Shown piece by piece: positions 6,452-19,535 of a DNA stretch of 64,000 nt (the stretch's first letter is position 1; every line of letters begins with the position of its first letter). Origin of the DNA: CAVSDF01 sp963726715 (GTDB lineage: Bacteria; Bacteroidota; Rhodothermia; Rhodothermales; BA12); assembly GCA_963726715.1 (NCBI GenBank), contig CAVSDF010000001.1:110186-174185 (forward strand), read 5' to 3'. The position numbers and the translations under genes were made by a program. Under the pieces are notes generated by a model. That model was not told the DNA's origin, did no database searches, and worked only from the letters and a program-made list of their open reading frames with translations.

Positions 6452-8254
6452 ATGATCGCCTGCCGGTCCCTCCTCGCCGCCGCCGTCCTCGCCGTCCTCG
6501 CGGCCGCCGCTGCGCCCGCCGTGGCGCAGCGCCCGTCTGCCCGGCTCGCGCGTGCCGACAGCCTCGCCGCCGACTCCGTCCGCGCCGCCGGCCTCGCCGT
6601 CGACAGCCTCGCGCTCGACAGCACCGCGCTCGTCCGCGTCGATTCTGCCGCGCGGGCGCTCGACAGCGCCGCCGTCGCGGCCCTTGCCGACACCACCGAC
6701 GCGCTTCCCGAGGCGGAGATCACCGGCACGGCCGTGCGCCTCTACGGGCGCGAGATCTTCCGCATCTACGGCGGCCTCGGCGCCCTCGATGCCGGACCGC
6801 GCGCGACGCGCATCGGCGACCGCCTCGACGCCCTCGCCCGCAGCGACGCCTTCGACCCCGATTCGCTCCACATCGTCGAGGGGGGATCACTGACCACGAT
6901 TCAGTTCGGCGAGATCATCGTGATGTCCGTCACCGACGCCGACGCGGCGGCGCAGGGCGTGACGCGGGCGCAGGCGGCGCGGTTCTACGCGGGGCACATC
7001 CGCGACGAGGTCGACCGCGTCCGCGAGCGCTCGACGCTGCGCAGCGTGCTCATCAACAGCGGCATCGCCGTCGCACTCCTCGCGCTCCTCGTCGCGCTGC
7101 TCTGGGGCCTCGGGCGGCTGTTCCGGCGCATCAACGCGCGCTTCATCGACCTGCACCGGACGCGGTTGCCGTCGCTCACCGTGCGCGGCGTCGAGGTCGT
7201 GCGGGGCGATCAGATCGCCCGCACCGGGCGCGGGCTGCTCGGCATCCTGCGCCTCGCGCTCTCGCTCGTGCTCGTCTACCTCTTCCTCACCACCGTCCTC
7301 GGCCTCTTCCCGTGGACGCAGGATTGGAGCCGGACGCTGCTCGGCTACATCATCACGCCCGCGCGCGCCGTGGCACTCGGCCTCCTCGGCGGCCTGCCCG
7401 ATCTCTTCGCCGTCATCGTCGTCGTCGCGCTCGTCCGCTGGGCCATCAAGGGCTCGAACTGGCTCTTCCGGCAGGTCGAGGCGGGCGTCGTGGTGCTGCC
7501 CGGCTTCTACCCGGAGTTCGCCGACCCGACGCGCAAGATCGTGCGCGTGCTGCTCATCATCGTCGGCCTCTTCCTCGCCTACCCGTACACGCCCCTCGCC
7601 GACAATGCCGCGTTTCAGGGCCTGACGGTGCTCCTCGGCATCCTCTTTTCGATCGGATCGAGCACCGCCATCGCCAACGTCGTCGCCGGGACGGTGCTCA
7701 CCTACACGCGCTCGTTCCAGCTCGGCGACCGCATCAAGGTCGGCGAGACGGTCGGCGATGTCGTCGAGAAGACGTTTCTGGTGACGCGCATCCAGACGCC
7801 GAAGAACGAGACGGTGTCGGTGCCCAACTCGGCGGTGCTCTCGGGGCAGGTGACGAACTTCTCGGCGATCGTGCGCGAGGGCGGCGGCGTGATCGCCCAC
7901 ACGACGATCACGATCGGCTACGACGTGCCGTGGCAGACGACCGAGCGGCTGCTGCTGGAGGCCGCGCGCCGCACCGACGGCGTCGAGGCCGATCCGGCGC
8001 CGTTCGTGCTGCAGACGGGCCTCGGCGACTTCTCCGTCGCCTACCAGCTCAACGCCTACACGCGGCAGCCGCGGCGCCTCCCGGCGATCCTCTCGGGCCT
8101 GCACCGCCACTGCCAGGACACGTTCGCCGAGGCGGGCATCGAGATTCTCTCCCCCGTCTACGAAGCCCAGCGCGACGGCAACGCCCTCACTCCCTCCGCC
8201 CCTTGCGCCCCGCCGGTCGCGCCGCCCCCGCCGCCACCGCCGGTGGCAGGATGA
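6452..8254 (+). CDS. mechanosensitive channel of the MscS family with long periplasmic N-terminus
   Basis: A 600-residue protein, longer than E. coli MscS (286). It has a signal peptide (about 1-25, ending AVAQ), an Ala/Asp/Ser-rich region with repeated DSLA/DSAA units (about 30-80), an extracytoplasmic part to about 190, then roughly five hydrophobic segments. The MscS core at about 390-470 includes GSSTAIANVVAGTVLTYTRS, FQLGDRIKVG and PNSAVLSGQVTNFS, the pore-lining helix and beta domain. The C-terminus ends in a Pro-rich tail. It would release ions on osmotic downshock. ATG 6452 gives an intact signal peptide and follows a C-rich leader. Confidence 0.88.
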   Translation: MIACRSLLAAAVLAVLAAAAAPAVAQRPSARLARADSLAADSVRAAGLAVDSLALDSTALVRVDSAARALDSAAVAALADTTDALPEAEITGTAVRLYGREIFRIYGGLGALDAGPRATRIGDRLDALARSDAFDPDSLHIVEGGSLTTIQFGEIIVMSVTDADAAAQGVTRAQAARFYAGHIRDEVDRVRERSTLRSVLINSGIAVALLALLVALLWGLGRLFRRINARFIDLHRTRLPSLTVRGVEVVRGDQIARTGRGLLGILRLALSLVLVYLFLTTVLGLFPWTQDWSRTLLGYIITPARAVALGLLGGLPDLFAVIVVVALVRWAIKGSNWLFRQVEAGVVVLPGFYPEFADPTRKIVRVLLIIVGLFLAYPYTPLADNAAFQGLTVLLGILFSIGSSTAIANVVAGTVLTYTRSFQLGDRIKVGETVGDVVEKTFLVTRIQTPKNETVSVPNSAVLSGQVTNFSAIVREGGGVIAHTTITIGYDVPWQTTERLLLEAARRTDGVEADPAPFVLQTGLGDFSVAYQLNAYTRQPRRLPAILSGLHRHCQDTFAEAGIEILSPVYEAQRDGNALTPSAPCAPPVAPPPPPPPVAG

Positions 8255-8344
8255 TTGGAGACGCTACGCGGCGGCTCGCCCATGGGTCTTCGAGCGCTTC
8301 GTCGTGGAGGATCTGGCGCCGCGTGGGTCGCGCCTGCGTCCGCT

Positions 8345-8387
8345 AAAAAGCCCCGCCGCGCGTGCGGTGGTCGACGTCCGACGGGGC
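8345..8387 (-). terminator. rho-independent terminator of the minus-strand kinase gene
   Basis: On the minus strand GCCCCGTCG and CGGCGGGGC pair (8 of 9) and are followed by TTTTT (plus-strand AAAAA at 8345-8349). It lies about 135 nt past the stop of the kinase at 8522, in the right orientation. Confidence 0.6.
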
Positions 8388-8521
8388 ATCGGTGCTCGTT
8401 CCGCCGCGCGAGAGCCCGGACACGAATGCCATCCTGACGCTGGGGTCGGAACGGACGACGCTCGGGCGCCGTGCGCGCGCCGACAGGCGGGATCGGCCCT
8501 GTGCTGCGCCTCACCTGGGAG

Positions 8522-10975
8522 TCAAGACCTCTGCGCCATCGAACCCCGCGACCGCGTGAGGGCGCTGGCAAAATCAGCAGGTTTGAACGGCTTCGAGAGG
8601 TAGTCGTCCACGCCTGCCCTCAGGCACCGCTTACGATCCCCGATGAGTGCGTCTGCGGTGACCGCAATGATGTGCGGCTGCTGGTGCTCAGGAAGGGCCA
8701 CGCGCATCTCCCTCGCGGCTACGATGCCATCCATCACGGGCATCTGCACGTCCATCAGCACCACGTCGTAGGGCGTACCGGCCCCGGCCGCCGCGACCAC
8801 CGCCGCGACCGCCTGCAACCCGTCGGACACCACGTTCGCCGCAAGTCCGATGTGCGCGAGCGTCGCCTGGATCAGCCTCTTGTTCGACTCCGTGTCCTCC
8901 GCCAGCAGGATCCGCATGTTTCGGTCCACCTCCGGAGTCGCGCTCTGCCCAGGCTCCCTCGTGGGGCGTTCGAGCGCGGCGGTCTCGAGACGCGCCGTGA
9001 AATGGAATACCGACCCTTGGCCCACGACGGATTCCGCCCACGCGTGGCCTCCCACCAGCTCGGCCAGGCGTTTGACGATGGCGAGGCCGAGGCCGGTGCC
9101 GCCATACCTGCGCGTCGTCGAGGAATCGACCTGCGAGAAGGTCTTGAAGAGGCGATCCATCCGCTCCTCGGGAATGCCGATGCCGCTGTCGCGCACGCGA
9201 ATGTGGAGCAAAACCTCGGCGGCGCCTTCGGCCACCGGCGCTCCCTGTACAGACACCTCGACCAATCCGCGCTCCGTAAATTTGAGCGCGTTGCCGACGT
9301 AGTTGACGAGCACCTGCCGGATGCGGTGCTCGTCGCCCACCACGAGGGCCGGGACCGTCTCGTCGACCCGCGCGCTGAGCACGAGCCCCTTCGACACGGC
9401 CTGCGGGCGGAACGTGTGGTTCACAGCCGCGACGAGCGAGCGCAGGTCGAAGGGCCTGCGCTCGATGTCGACCGCGCCGGCCTCGATCTTCGAGAGGTCG
9501 AGGATGTCGTTGATGAGCCGCAGCAGCCCCTCGCCGCCCTGGTTGATGTACGCGACGTATTCCTGCTGCTCCTCGGTCAGCGGCGTGCCGAGGAGCAGTT
9601 CGCCGAAGCCGAGCACCGCGTTCATCGGCGTGCGGATCTCGTGGCTCATCACGGCCAGAAACTCACTCTTCGCCCGGTCGGCGTCCAGGGCCGCATCCCG
9701 CGCCGACTCCAGTTCGGCCGTCGCAGCCTTGAGCTCGGTGATGTCCTGGATTTCCGAAACGAAGTACAGGAAGGCCCCCTCGGCACTTCGCACCGCCGTG
9801 ACGGAAAGCAGGATCCAGACGATGTGGCCCTGCTTGTGGAAGTACCGTTTTTCGAGCACGTAGGATGGAATCTCGCCGCTGTACACCTGTTTGACAAGGT
9901 CGAGGTCGGTCTCCAGATCGTCCGGGTGCGTGATGTCTTGGAAGGTGCACGCCAGAAGTTCTGGCTCGGTATAGCCGACGATCCGGCAAATGGCCGGATT
10001 GACTTCGAGCCATGCGCCGTCTGCCCCGATGAGCGCCTTGCCGATGGAGGCATGGTCGAAGGCGTGCCGAAAACGGGATTCCGCTGTTTGCGCCGCAGCC
10101 CGGGCCTGTTGGGTCTCCCGCGCAAGCCGCCGCCCCTCGTCGTACTGCCGGTCCAGGACGCCCGCGTACCGCCACACGAGCGTGCACACGGTGCCGGTCA
10201 CGATGGCCGTCAAGAGCGCGAACCCTGCCGACATGTCGAAGAGGTCGCTGCGGGTACCGGCGAGCAGCACCCATCCCGTCACAACCGGGAGCACCAGAAT
10301 CACCGGGAGCAACGACCGGGTCATGCTACCGCCGGGGCCGTCGCTCGCCAAGCGTCCTGCCACGCCGTGCCGCGCATGCACGAGCAGGGCTGCGGAGGCG
10401 AGCAGGGCAAAGGTGAACGCCGTGTGGGGCGCCATCGCAATCCGCTGGCCGACCTGGTAAAGCACGTCGACCTTGTAGAGGTAGCCGTAGAGCGCGAGGA
10501 TCGCAACGAACAGGACGCCTGAGAGCGCGGCCTCGGCCAGCGCCGGTCGGCGGCGCAGCCGCGCCAGGCCCGTGCCGAGAAGCGCGAAGCAGACGGCGGT
10601 GTTGAGGGCCATCGCGTTGGTGCCCAGGGCGCCGCGGAAGAGCACGCGGTCGATCCCGTCGCGCACGCCGATCACGAACTGCGCCAGCACGACGAGTCCG
10701 ACGAGCCCCACGAGGAGGCCGACGACGCGCGGTACCGGCGACGGGCCTCGCGTCCCGTGCTGCCGGTCGTACACGTGCAGCGAGGCTCCCGAGGCGAGGA
10801 AAAGGAGCGCCGTGAGCGGGTTCATCTGAATGACGCCGGGGAAAAACCGGGTCATCGCGTCGCTGCCGATTGCCCAGCCCACCAGAACGATGAGCGGAAT
10901 CAGCAGGCCCAGCCCATTGGCCGTGCCCCCGAGCCGCGCGAGGAGGGCGAGTCGGCGTTCAGGTGTTTGAGACAT
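8522..10975 (-). CDS. membrane hybrid histidine kinase (TM-PAS-HisKA-HATPase-REC)
   Basis: An intact 817-residue protein. Residues 1-270 form about eight transmembrane helices with NPLTALLFLASG and NAMALNTAVCFALLGTGL, a MASE-like sensor region. A PAS domain follows (about 305-420, FQDITHPDDLE), then HisKA with MSHEIRTP (phospho-His near 445), a HATPase domain (NALKF; RRYGGTGLGLAIVKRL) and a C-terminal receiver (VLMDVQMPVMDG, Asp near 742). No HPt or output domain is encoded nearby, so the phosphorelay partner is unknown. From the PAS onward it is strikingly similar to the divergent kinase at 11373, implying local duplication with different N-termini. Confidence 0.9.
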   Translation of the reverse strand: MSQTPERRLALLARLGGTANGLGLLIPLIVLVGWAIGSDAMTRFFPGVIQMNPLTALLFLASGASLHVYDRQHGTRGPSPVPRVVGLLVGLVGLVVLAQFVIGVRDGIDRVLFRGALGTNAMALNTAVCFALLGTGLARLRRRPALAEAALSGVLFVAILALYGYLYKVDVLYQVGQRIAMAPHTAFTFALLASAALLVHARHGVAGRLASDGPGGSMTRSLLPVILVLPVVTGWVLLAGTRSDLFDMSAGFALLTAIVTGTVCTLVWRYAGVLDRQYDEGRRLARETQQARAAAQTAESRFRHAFDHASIGKALIGADGAWLEVNPAICRIVGYTEPELLACTFQDITHPDDLETDLDLVKQVYSGEIPSYVLEKRYFHKQGHIVWILLSVTAVRSAEGAFLYFVSEIQDITELKAATAELESARDAALDADRAKSEFLAVMSHEIRTPMNAVLGFGELLLGTPLTEEQQEYVAYINQGGEGLLRLINDILDLSKIEAGAVDIERRPFDLRSLVAAVNHTFRPQAVSKGLVLSARVDETVPALVVGDEHRIRQVLVNYVGNALKFTERGLVEVSVQGAPVAEGAAEVLLHIRVRDSGIGIPEERMDRLFKTFSQVDSSTTRRYGGTGLGLAIVKRLAELVGGHAWAESVVGQGSVFHFTARLETAALERPTREPGQSATPEVDRNMRILLAEDTESNKRLIQATLAHIGLAANVVSDGLQAVAAVVAAAGAGTPYDVVLMDVQMPVMDGIVAAREMRVALPEHQQPHIIAVTADALIGDRKRCLRAGVDDYLSKPFKPADFASALTRSRGSMAQRS

Positions 10976-11372
10976 GCGCAGAAGGGGGGCGGTGCTCCGC
11001 AGAGATCGAGCGAGGGCCGGCAGAAGCGCCGTGTGAAGGGGACGGACCGGACGAACGAGGCGTGGGATGCGACAGGTGAAGGCCGAAAGGCAGGCACCGG
11101 GCGCGACGTACCCGTTTTGCCGGATGCATCATGGTATCGGCGGCGGGCTGCCGACCTGTTGCCGGACTCCTTCCGGAACTGTGCGTGCCTCCGCTCCTGC
11201 CGTCCTGCGCTGGCCTCCACACGTCCACGCCGCCGATTCCGTGCGCCCGGCACCGGAACTTCGGGCGCGTGGAAACGCTGGCTAGGGCCGACAGTCCAAC
11301 CCGGCGCTGAGGCCACCGGCACCCCGAGCGACCCAGACCTCTGACCCCGCACGGAGCCGCCGTGCCCTGTTT
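10976..11372. other. divergent intergenic region between two hybrid kinases
   Basis: About 400 bp separating divergently transcribed kinases. It should hold two promoters, but no strong -35/-10 or TATCTTG box was recognised. No gene or RNA seen. Confidence 0.45.
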
Positions 11373-13660
<2,288 letters not shown>

Positions 13661-13723
13661 GGCGCCGCCGCGTTCGACCCGCGCGTGTCTGCCGCGGCCG
13701 GGGCGCCTGCGCATCCGGGGCGC

Positions 13724-16566
13724 CTACGCGTCTGCTGCGACGCTGGGACCGGCATCACCGCCCGCGTGGGCGAGCGTGCGCGTGAGGAGGGCGCGGAGGG
13801 CGGACTGGGTGAAGGGCTTGCCGAGGTACCCGTCGAAGCCCTGGTCGAGGAGCCGGGCGGCGTCGCCGGGAAGCGCGTACGCGGTGAGGGCCACGAACTC
13901 CGTCGCCTGGCCCGCGCTGCGCCTCCGGAGGTGGGGAAGGAGGTCCACGCCCGAGACCGTTCCGCCGAGGTGGATGTCGAGCAGGACGAGGTCGAAGTCC
14001 CACGGCCCCGCCGCCGTCAGGGCGAGGGCCTCGTCGGCGCCGGAGGCGAGCACGAGGTCCACGCGGCGCCCGAGCAGGATGCGCAGCAGCGCCCGCGTCG
14101 GCTCGCTGTCTTCGACGACGAGCACGCGGGCACGCCGGGACGTCGCCTCCGGCGCGAGTGGCGGCAGGGGCGCGGGCGGAAACGCCTCGGCAATGGGGTC
14201 GGAGAGGCCGAGCGGCAGGAGGACCTCGACGGTGGTGCCCTCGCCCGGCGTGCTCTCGACGCGCACGGCGGCGCCCATGAGGTCGACAAGGCCTTTCGTG
14301 ATGGCGAGGCCGAGGCCGCTGCCCTCGAAGGTGCGCGCGAGCCCGGACGACTCCTGCCGGAACTCGTCGAAGACGTAGGGCAGGAACGCGGCCTCCATGC
14401 CGCAGCCGGTGTCGCGCACGGCGACGCGCACGGCCTCCCCCTGACGGTGGACGGTCACCTCGACGCTCCCGGCGGCGGTGAACTTGATGGCGTTCTCGAC
14501 GAGGTTGGACAGCACCCGCGCGAAGGCGCCGGTGTCGAGGCGTGCTGGCAGCGTGGCGGGAGCGGTGAGCATGAGCGCGATGCCCTTCTGCGTGGCCTTG
14601 CGCTGGAAGAGCGCCACCGTCTCGCGGGCGATCTCGGCCACGTCGCAGCGGCGCGGCGTGAGCGTAATGGTGCCGGCGCGGAGCTGCGAGAGGTCGAGCA
14701 CCGAGGTGAGGGTCTCCATCAGGCGCCGCCCGCCCAGCTCGATCGGCTCGATGAACTGGAGCAGGTGGGCGGGGGCTTCCTCGCGGAGCAACTCGGAGAA
14801 GCCGAGGATCGCCGTCAGCGGCGTGCGGATCTCGTGGCTCATGTTGGCGAGGAACGCATCCTTGAGGCGCGAGGCGTCCTCGGCCTGCTCCTTCGCCGCC
14901 AGAAGCTCCGCCTTCGCCTCCGTCTGCTCCGTCACGTCCTGCCCCGCGCCGTAGAGGCCGGTGACGCGCCCGCGGGCGTCGAGGGTCGGGTAGGCATGGA
15001 TATGGATCCAGCGGTAGGTGCCGTTCTTGTGCCGGATCCGCAGGTTGTGATCGTCCTCTCCACCTTGGAGCAGGAACTCGTCGCGCATCTGCCAGATGCG
15101 GTCGTCGGGGTGGGAGAGAGAGCCGGGTTCGATGTGGAGCATCTCCTCGGGCGTGTAGCCGAGCACGTCGACGACGGTGTCGGTGAACCACTCGGGGCGG
15201 AAGATCGCCGCGCGCGTCCACGCGGAAGGCAAAGGCGTAGGCGGAGACGAGCCGCGAGAGGGCGCGGTAGCGGTCCTGCGTGACGGCGGTGGCCGCCTCG
15301 GCCTCGCGCTCGGCGGTCACGTCGCGGGTGGCCGAGATCACGGAGGTGATCTGCCCGTCGCGCCCGTGCTCGGGGACGAGGATGGCGTCGTAGTGGCGGC
15401 GGCCGGTGGGCGTGTCGTACGAGAACGACCGGCGCAGCGGTTCGCCGGAGGTCAGCACCTGGCGCAACTCCTGCTCGTGGACGCGCACGACCGCCCGTGG
15501 CACCGGCAAGTCCCGCGAGCGCTTGCCGATGAGCATCTCCCGGCTCATGCCCGTCGCGTCCTCGATCTTCCCGTTGACGTAGACGAGCCGGAGGTCGCGG
15601 TCGTAGCGGGCGACAACGTCGGGGAGCGCGTCGGTGAGGGTTCGGAAGGCGCGCTCGCGCTCGGCGATCTCCTCGATGTGGCGCGTGCGCTCCTCCTCGA
15701 TCCGGTGCTTCTCGGTGACATCGTCGAAGTAGACGCTCAGTCCGCCCGCGAAGGGCGCGGCCCGGAACGTCGTACCACGTCTTCAGCGGCTCGAAATACT
15801 CCTCGAACTGCACCGCCACGCTGTCGCGTAGGGCCCGGTGGTAGGCCTCGTAGAACTGCGTTGTGCCGACGGCCTCGGGGAACTCATCCCAGAGGTTCTT
15901 CCCGATGAGCGTGGTGGGGCGCCGCTGCAGCAGATGCTCGGCGGCCTCGTTTGCATGGGTCACGCGCCAGGCGTTGTCGACGGCGAAGAAGCCGATGCGG
16001 GTCGCATCGAGGACCTCCTGCGTCCGGGCCTGCGCGCGCTCGAGCTCCGCCGTTCGGCGTGTCAACTCGAGTTCGTCGACGACCGCGTCGGCGAGGTCTT
16101 CGAGGGTGGCGAGCTGGTCTGCGGTGAGGACGCGGGGGTGGGGGTCGATGGCGCAGAGGGTGCCGAAGGTCTGGCCGAGCGGCGAGCGCAGCGGCACACC
16201 GGCGTAGAAGCGCAGGTGCCCGGAGGTCACCATCGGGTGGCGGCAGAAGCGGGGATCGGCCGCCGCGTCTTCGACGACGAGAGGAGCGTCGTGCGAGATG
16301 ACCTCGGCGCTGAAGGCCGCCCCACGCGGGATGTCGGAGAAGGTGGTCTGAGTCTCGTCGGTCCCGTACGCGGACGCGAACCAGAGCCGTCCCTCGTCGG
16401 CGATGGTGAGGACGGAGACGGGCACGCCGAGGGTGCGGGCCACGAGCCGGGTGAGCCGGTCGAGGCGCTCCGCACGTGGCGTGTCGAGCACGGCGTAGCT
16501 GCGGACGACGGCCAGCCGTTCGGTGTCGTCGAGCGCGTGGGGGCCCGTCCAGAGAGAGTCGTCCAT
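13724..16566 (-). CDS. GAF/PAS hybrid histidine kinase with receiver (frameshifted)
   Basis: About 947 codons ending 63 nt from the convergent kinase. An N-terminal GAF-type domain (about 20-165, with VSVLTIADEGRLWFAS) is followed by three PAS regions (including GYTPEEMLHIEPGSLSHPDD), HisKA (MSHEIRTPLTAILGFSELL), HATPase (NAIKF; GSGLGLAITKGLV) and a receiver (LVLLDIHLGGTVSG). Frames change near 15765 (extra base in GTTCCGGG, minus strand) and near 15212; across both joins the PAS sequence is continuous. ATG 16566 is preferred to GTG 16575. A TAAGTTTA box on the minus strand at 16635-16628 could be its -7 element. The receiver has no attached output domain. Confidence 0.8.
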
Positions 16567-17168
16567 CGGAATCACGCGTCGGCATGAGAGGGATGTGCCG
16601 ACCCCTCCCCCATCGTCCGGGTTCCTGTAAACTTAAACCCGAGGCGCTGGCCTGCCCCGCGTGGCACCGCTCGCCGACGATGCGACCGGCGCTCCGACGG
16701 GGGCGGACGGGCAGGTGGACGGGACGGGTCGCGGATGACGCGCTCGGGTCGAGTCGGGCGCTCTCGGGGGGCAGGGCTGTTCAGTTCTACATCCGCGCTC
16801 TCCGGTGTCATTGCGAGGCCCTGCAAGGGCCGCGGCAATCCGGATCGAAGGCGCCTGTCGATCCGGATTGCCACGTCGCTGCGCTCCTCGCAATGACAAA
16901 ACGGAAGACAGGCGCAGAACTTGACGACCCTGCTCTCGGGGGGGCGTCTCCGCGGATTGGCCCTCGCCTTCGGAGACGCGGCGAGGCCGGCCGGTGCGGT
17001 TGTCGGCCCCGCTCGCGCGTCGGGCGATCGCGCCTGCGCGGTCCGTTCCACGCGTCCGCCAGCCCGTCCGCCGGGCGCGGCCCATCTGTTCGGGCAGGGG
17101 TCAACCTCGGCGCGGGTCGGTCGTAGGACGTCGTACCGCTTTGCCTTGCCCCTTCGCTTCTCGCCCTG
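16567..17168. other. intergenic region carrying a large inverted repeat
   Basis: About 600 bp between divergent genes. Apart from the repeat at 16806-16898 and a possible minus-strand TAAGTTTA promoter box (16628-16635), nothing was recognised. Short frames across the repeat translate to the VIARSAATWQS-type peptides often misannotated as genes. Confidence 0.5.
16806..16898. repeat. TCATTGCGAGG nested inverted repeat
   Basis: TGTCATTGCGAGG (16806-16818) is the exact complement of CCTCGCAATGACA (16886-16898). Inside, GGCAATCCGGATCG (16834-16847) pairs exactly with CGATCCGGATTGCC (16859-16872). This nested palindrome belongs to a widespread class of dispersed bacterial repeats containing CATTGCGAGGAGCGCAGCGA. 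Confidence 0.8.
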
Positions 17169-18218
17169 ATGGAACGCACACGCCCGCCCCTCGCGCTCGA
17201 TCTGTCGTCCGACGACGACACCCGGACCCACGAGAGCCCCGACGACCTGTCGGTGGCGGGGACGGCCACGCTCGCGCAGGCCGAGGCGCAACTCGTCTGG
17301 CGCCTCGCCGCGCGGATGCAGGCCGACGCCGCCCGCCGCCTCGAAGACCGCTCCGCGCAGCTCGCGCGCCGCACCCCCGACGACGCCGACGCCCCGGCGC
17401 TCCTGCCCGCGCGCTTCGACCGCCGCGAGGTCGAGTCCATCGCGCAGGCGGCAGGCATCGACCCGGCCTTCGTGGCCCTCGCGTGGCGCGAAGTCGAGGC
17501 CGACCGCCTGCGCCCCGTCGTCTCCGACGCCGCCCACGACCGCGCCTCTCGTTTCCTCGGCAGCGCCGCCGAGCGCATCAGCGTGACCGCCACCATCGCC
17601 GCCGCGCCCGAGGCCGTGCTGGAGGCGATGAAGCGCGTGCTCCCCGCCGACCCGTACCGCCTCGAGCTCTCCGAAGTCATCGGCGACACCGACCGCCTCG
17701 CCGACGCCGCCCTCGTCTTCGACGTGCCCTCGCTCGCGACGCAGGTGACGCAGACCGGCGGCTACACGCCCTTCGCCTACGCGATGTCGATCGCCGACCT
17801 CAAGCACGTCGTCCTCTCGCTCCACGACCTCGGCGGCGGGCGCACCGAGGTCACGGCGACCGTCGATGCGAAGGCGGGCAAGCTGCGCAACCTCACCATC
17901 GGCGCGTGGACGACCGGCATCCTTGGGGCCATCGGTGGCGCCCTCGGCCTGGCCTTCGGCATCGGGGCGGGCGACGGGGCCGCGGCGGCGCTCCTCGGCG
18001 TGACGCTCGGAACGACCGTTCCGGGCGCGCTCACGTACGTCGGCTACCGCGCGGCGTACGGGTCGGGGCTGAAGAAGGGCGAACGCGCACTCACCGACCT
18101 CCTCAAGGCCATCGGCGTCGACGCCCGCACCGGCGGCGTGTTCGGGCGTCCGTCGTCGCCGCCCCGCCGCCCCACCTCCGACGGCGGTGCGGACCTGATG
18201 GTGCTCACCGCCGTGTAG
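17169..18218 (+). CDS. unknown protein with C-terminal transmembrane hairpin
   Basis: A 349-residue protein without a recognised family. Residues about 30-130 are charged and helical, with RREVESIAQAAGIDPAFVAL resembling a small helical domain seen at the start of some membrane proteins. A middle part (about 135-255) is predicted alpha/beta (ISVTATIAAAPEAVLEAMKR, then GGGRTEVTATVDAKAG), reminiscent of START/SRPBCC-like strands. Two glycine-rich hydrophobic helices follow (about 257-300). The tail is polar and disordered. ATG 17169 directly follows a pyrimidine-rich stretch. It stands 56 nt before rnz and may share its transcript. Confidence 0.6.
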   Translation: MERTRPPLALDLSSDDDTRTHESPDDLSVAGTATLAQAEAQLVWRLAARMQADAARRLEDRSAQLARRTPDDADAPALLPARFDRREVESIAQAAGIDPAFVALAWREVEADRLRPVVSDAAHDRASRFLGSAAERISVTATIAAAPEAVLEAMKRVLPADPYRLELSEVIGDTDRLADAALVFDVPSLATQVTQTGGYTPFAYAMSIADLKHVVLSLHDLGGGRTEVTATVDAKAGKLRNLTIGAWTTGILGAIGGALGLAFGIGAGDGAAAALLGVTLGTTVPGALTYVGYRAAYGSGLKKGERALTDLLKAIGVDARTGGVFGRPSSPPRRPTSDGGADLMVLTAV

Positions 18219-18274
18219 GCCCGCCGCCGCCCGCCGGGCCGGCAGCGGCGCGACCCCGCATCCGTTCGTCTCCC

Positions 18275-19204
18275 ATGACCGTCACCGTCCTCGGCACCTC
18301 CGCCGCCGTTCCGGCCCACGGGCGCGGCCTGTCGGCGACGCTCGTCGAGGCGGGCGGCAGCGTCGTCCTGTTCGATGCGGGCGAGGGGACGCTGCTGCGC
18401 CTCATCGCCGCCGAGGTGTCGCCGCTGCGGCTCGACGCGGTCTGCGTGACGCACCTGCACGGCGACCATTTCTACGGCCTCCCCGGCCTCGTCTCGTCGA
18501 TGGCGCTGCTCGGGCGGACGGCGCCGCTCGTGCTTGTGGGTCCGGATGGCCTTGCCGCGTGGCTCGCCGCGACGCCGGGCGCCGACCCCGCGCGCCTTCC
18601 GTTCACGCTCGACGTGCGGACGTGGGACGCGGGCGATCCGCACGCCCCCGACGCACCCGTCGTCTGGCAGTCCGCCGCCCTCACCGTCACCGCCGCGCCG
18701 CTCGACCACCGCGTGCCGACGCGCGGCTACCGCGCCGAGACCGGCCCGACGCCCGGCAACCTCGATGTGGACGCCGCCGCCGCGCTCGGCATCACCGACT
18801 GGCAGGACTACCGCGCGCTCAAAGCGGGCGAGTCCGTCGTGGCGCCCGGCGGGCAAACGGTGACGCCGCACGAGGTCGTCGGCCCCGCGACGCCCGGCGT
18901 GGCCGTCGCCTACGTCCTCGATTCGCGCCCGTGCGCGGGGGGGCGGATGCTGGCGCGCGGCGCCGATCTCGTCGTCCACGACGCCACCTTCGTTCACAAC
19001 GACGCCGCGCGGGCCGCCGAGACGTTCCACAGCACCGCCGCCGAGGCCGCCGCCGTGGCCCGCGACGCCGGTGCGCGGCGCCTGCTCCTCACCCACATCT
19101 CCGCCCGCTACCCCGACACCCGGCGCCACGTGGCCGAGGCCCGCGCCGTCTTCGCGGATTCAGACGTTGCCGTGCAGGGCGTGCCGGTGGAGGTGGGGGG
19201 GTGA
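18275..19204 (+). CDS. rnz: ribonuclease Z
   Basis: A 309-residue metallo-beta-lactamase-fold nuclease, the length of bacterial RNase Z. It begins TVTVLGTSAAVP with the strand-and-Gly start of the family; THLHGDHFYGLPGL (about residues 62-75) supplies the HxHxDH zinc ligands; HDATF and LLLTHISARY are the later metal motifs. It matures tRNA 3' ends by endonucleolytic cleavage. Relevant here, the tRNA-Leu gene in this window lacks an encoded CCA. Confidence 0.9.
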   Translation: MTVTVLGTSAAVPAHGRGLSATLVEAGGSVVLFDAGEGTLLRLIAAEVSPLRLDAVCVTHLHGDHFYGLPGLVSSMALLGRTAPLVLVGPDGLAAWLAATPGADPARLPFTLDVRTWDAGDPHAPDAPVVWQSAALTVTAAPLDHRVPTRGYRAETGPTPGNLDVDAAAALGITDWQDYRALKAGESVVAPGGQTVTPHEVVGPATPGVAVAYVLDSRPCAGGRMLARGADLVVHDATFVHNDAARAAETFHSTAAEAAAVARDAGARRLLLTHISARYPDTRRHVAEARAVFADSDVAVQGVPVEVGG

Positions 19205-19535
19205 GTGTGGGTTGGTGGGTCGTGAGGGTGTGGAAGAAACGCCCCCTTGATGCGGCGGACCGCAGAGCGGAGTGGGGGTGTGCGGCGGTGAACCGACGTT
19301 GGAAGCCGATCGAGCGCCCCACACCCTCCGGCACGGAGCCTGTGCCGCTTCGCGGTGGGCCACCTCCCTCAATGGAGGGGTTGCCAAACAGCCTCCGAGT
19401 TGTGGAGTCGTGGGTCGTGCGTCGCCGTAGCGATCGTGGCAGCCGCGCGGCGGCAACGGATGGCGCGACGCGGCGTTGGTCGATCCGCTCGTCTGGCCGT
19501 ACCTGCGGCCCCTTTCTGCGCCACACCGCCCCCGC
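19205..19535. other. intergenic region with short hairpin repeats
   Basis: About 330 bp. It contains CCTCCCTCAATGGAGGGG (about 19367-19384), a hairpin, and nearby CCACACCCTCC/GGCACGGAGCCTGTGCC palindromic pieces resembling dispersed repeats. No gene was recognised. Confidence 0.4.

Noticed and set aside
8471..10522. A 683-codon plus-strand open frame opposite the membrane kinase
   Set aside because: Antisense of an intact conserved kinase; Arg/Glu/His-rich shadow composition and no recognisable domain.
16808..17085. Minus-strand short ORFs with VIARSAATWQ peptides
   Set aside because: They are translations of the TCATTGCGAGG repeat, a frequent misannotation.
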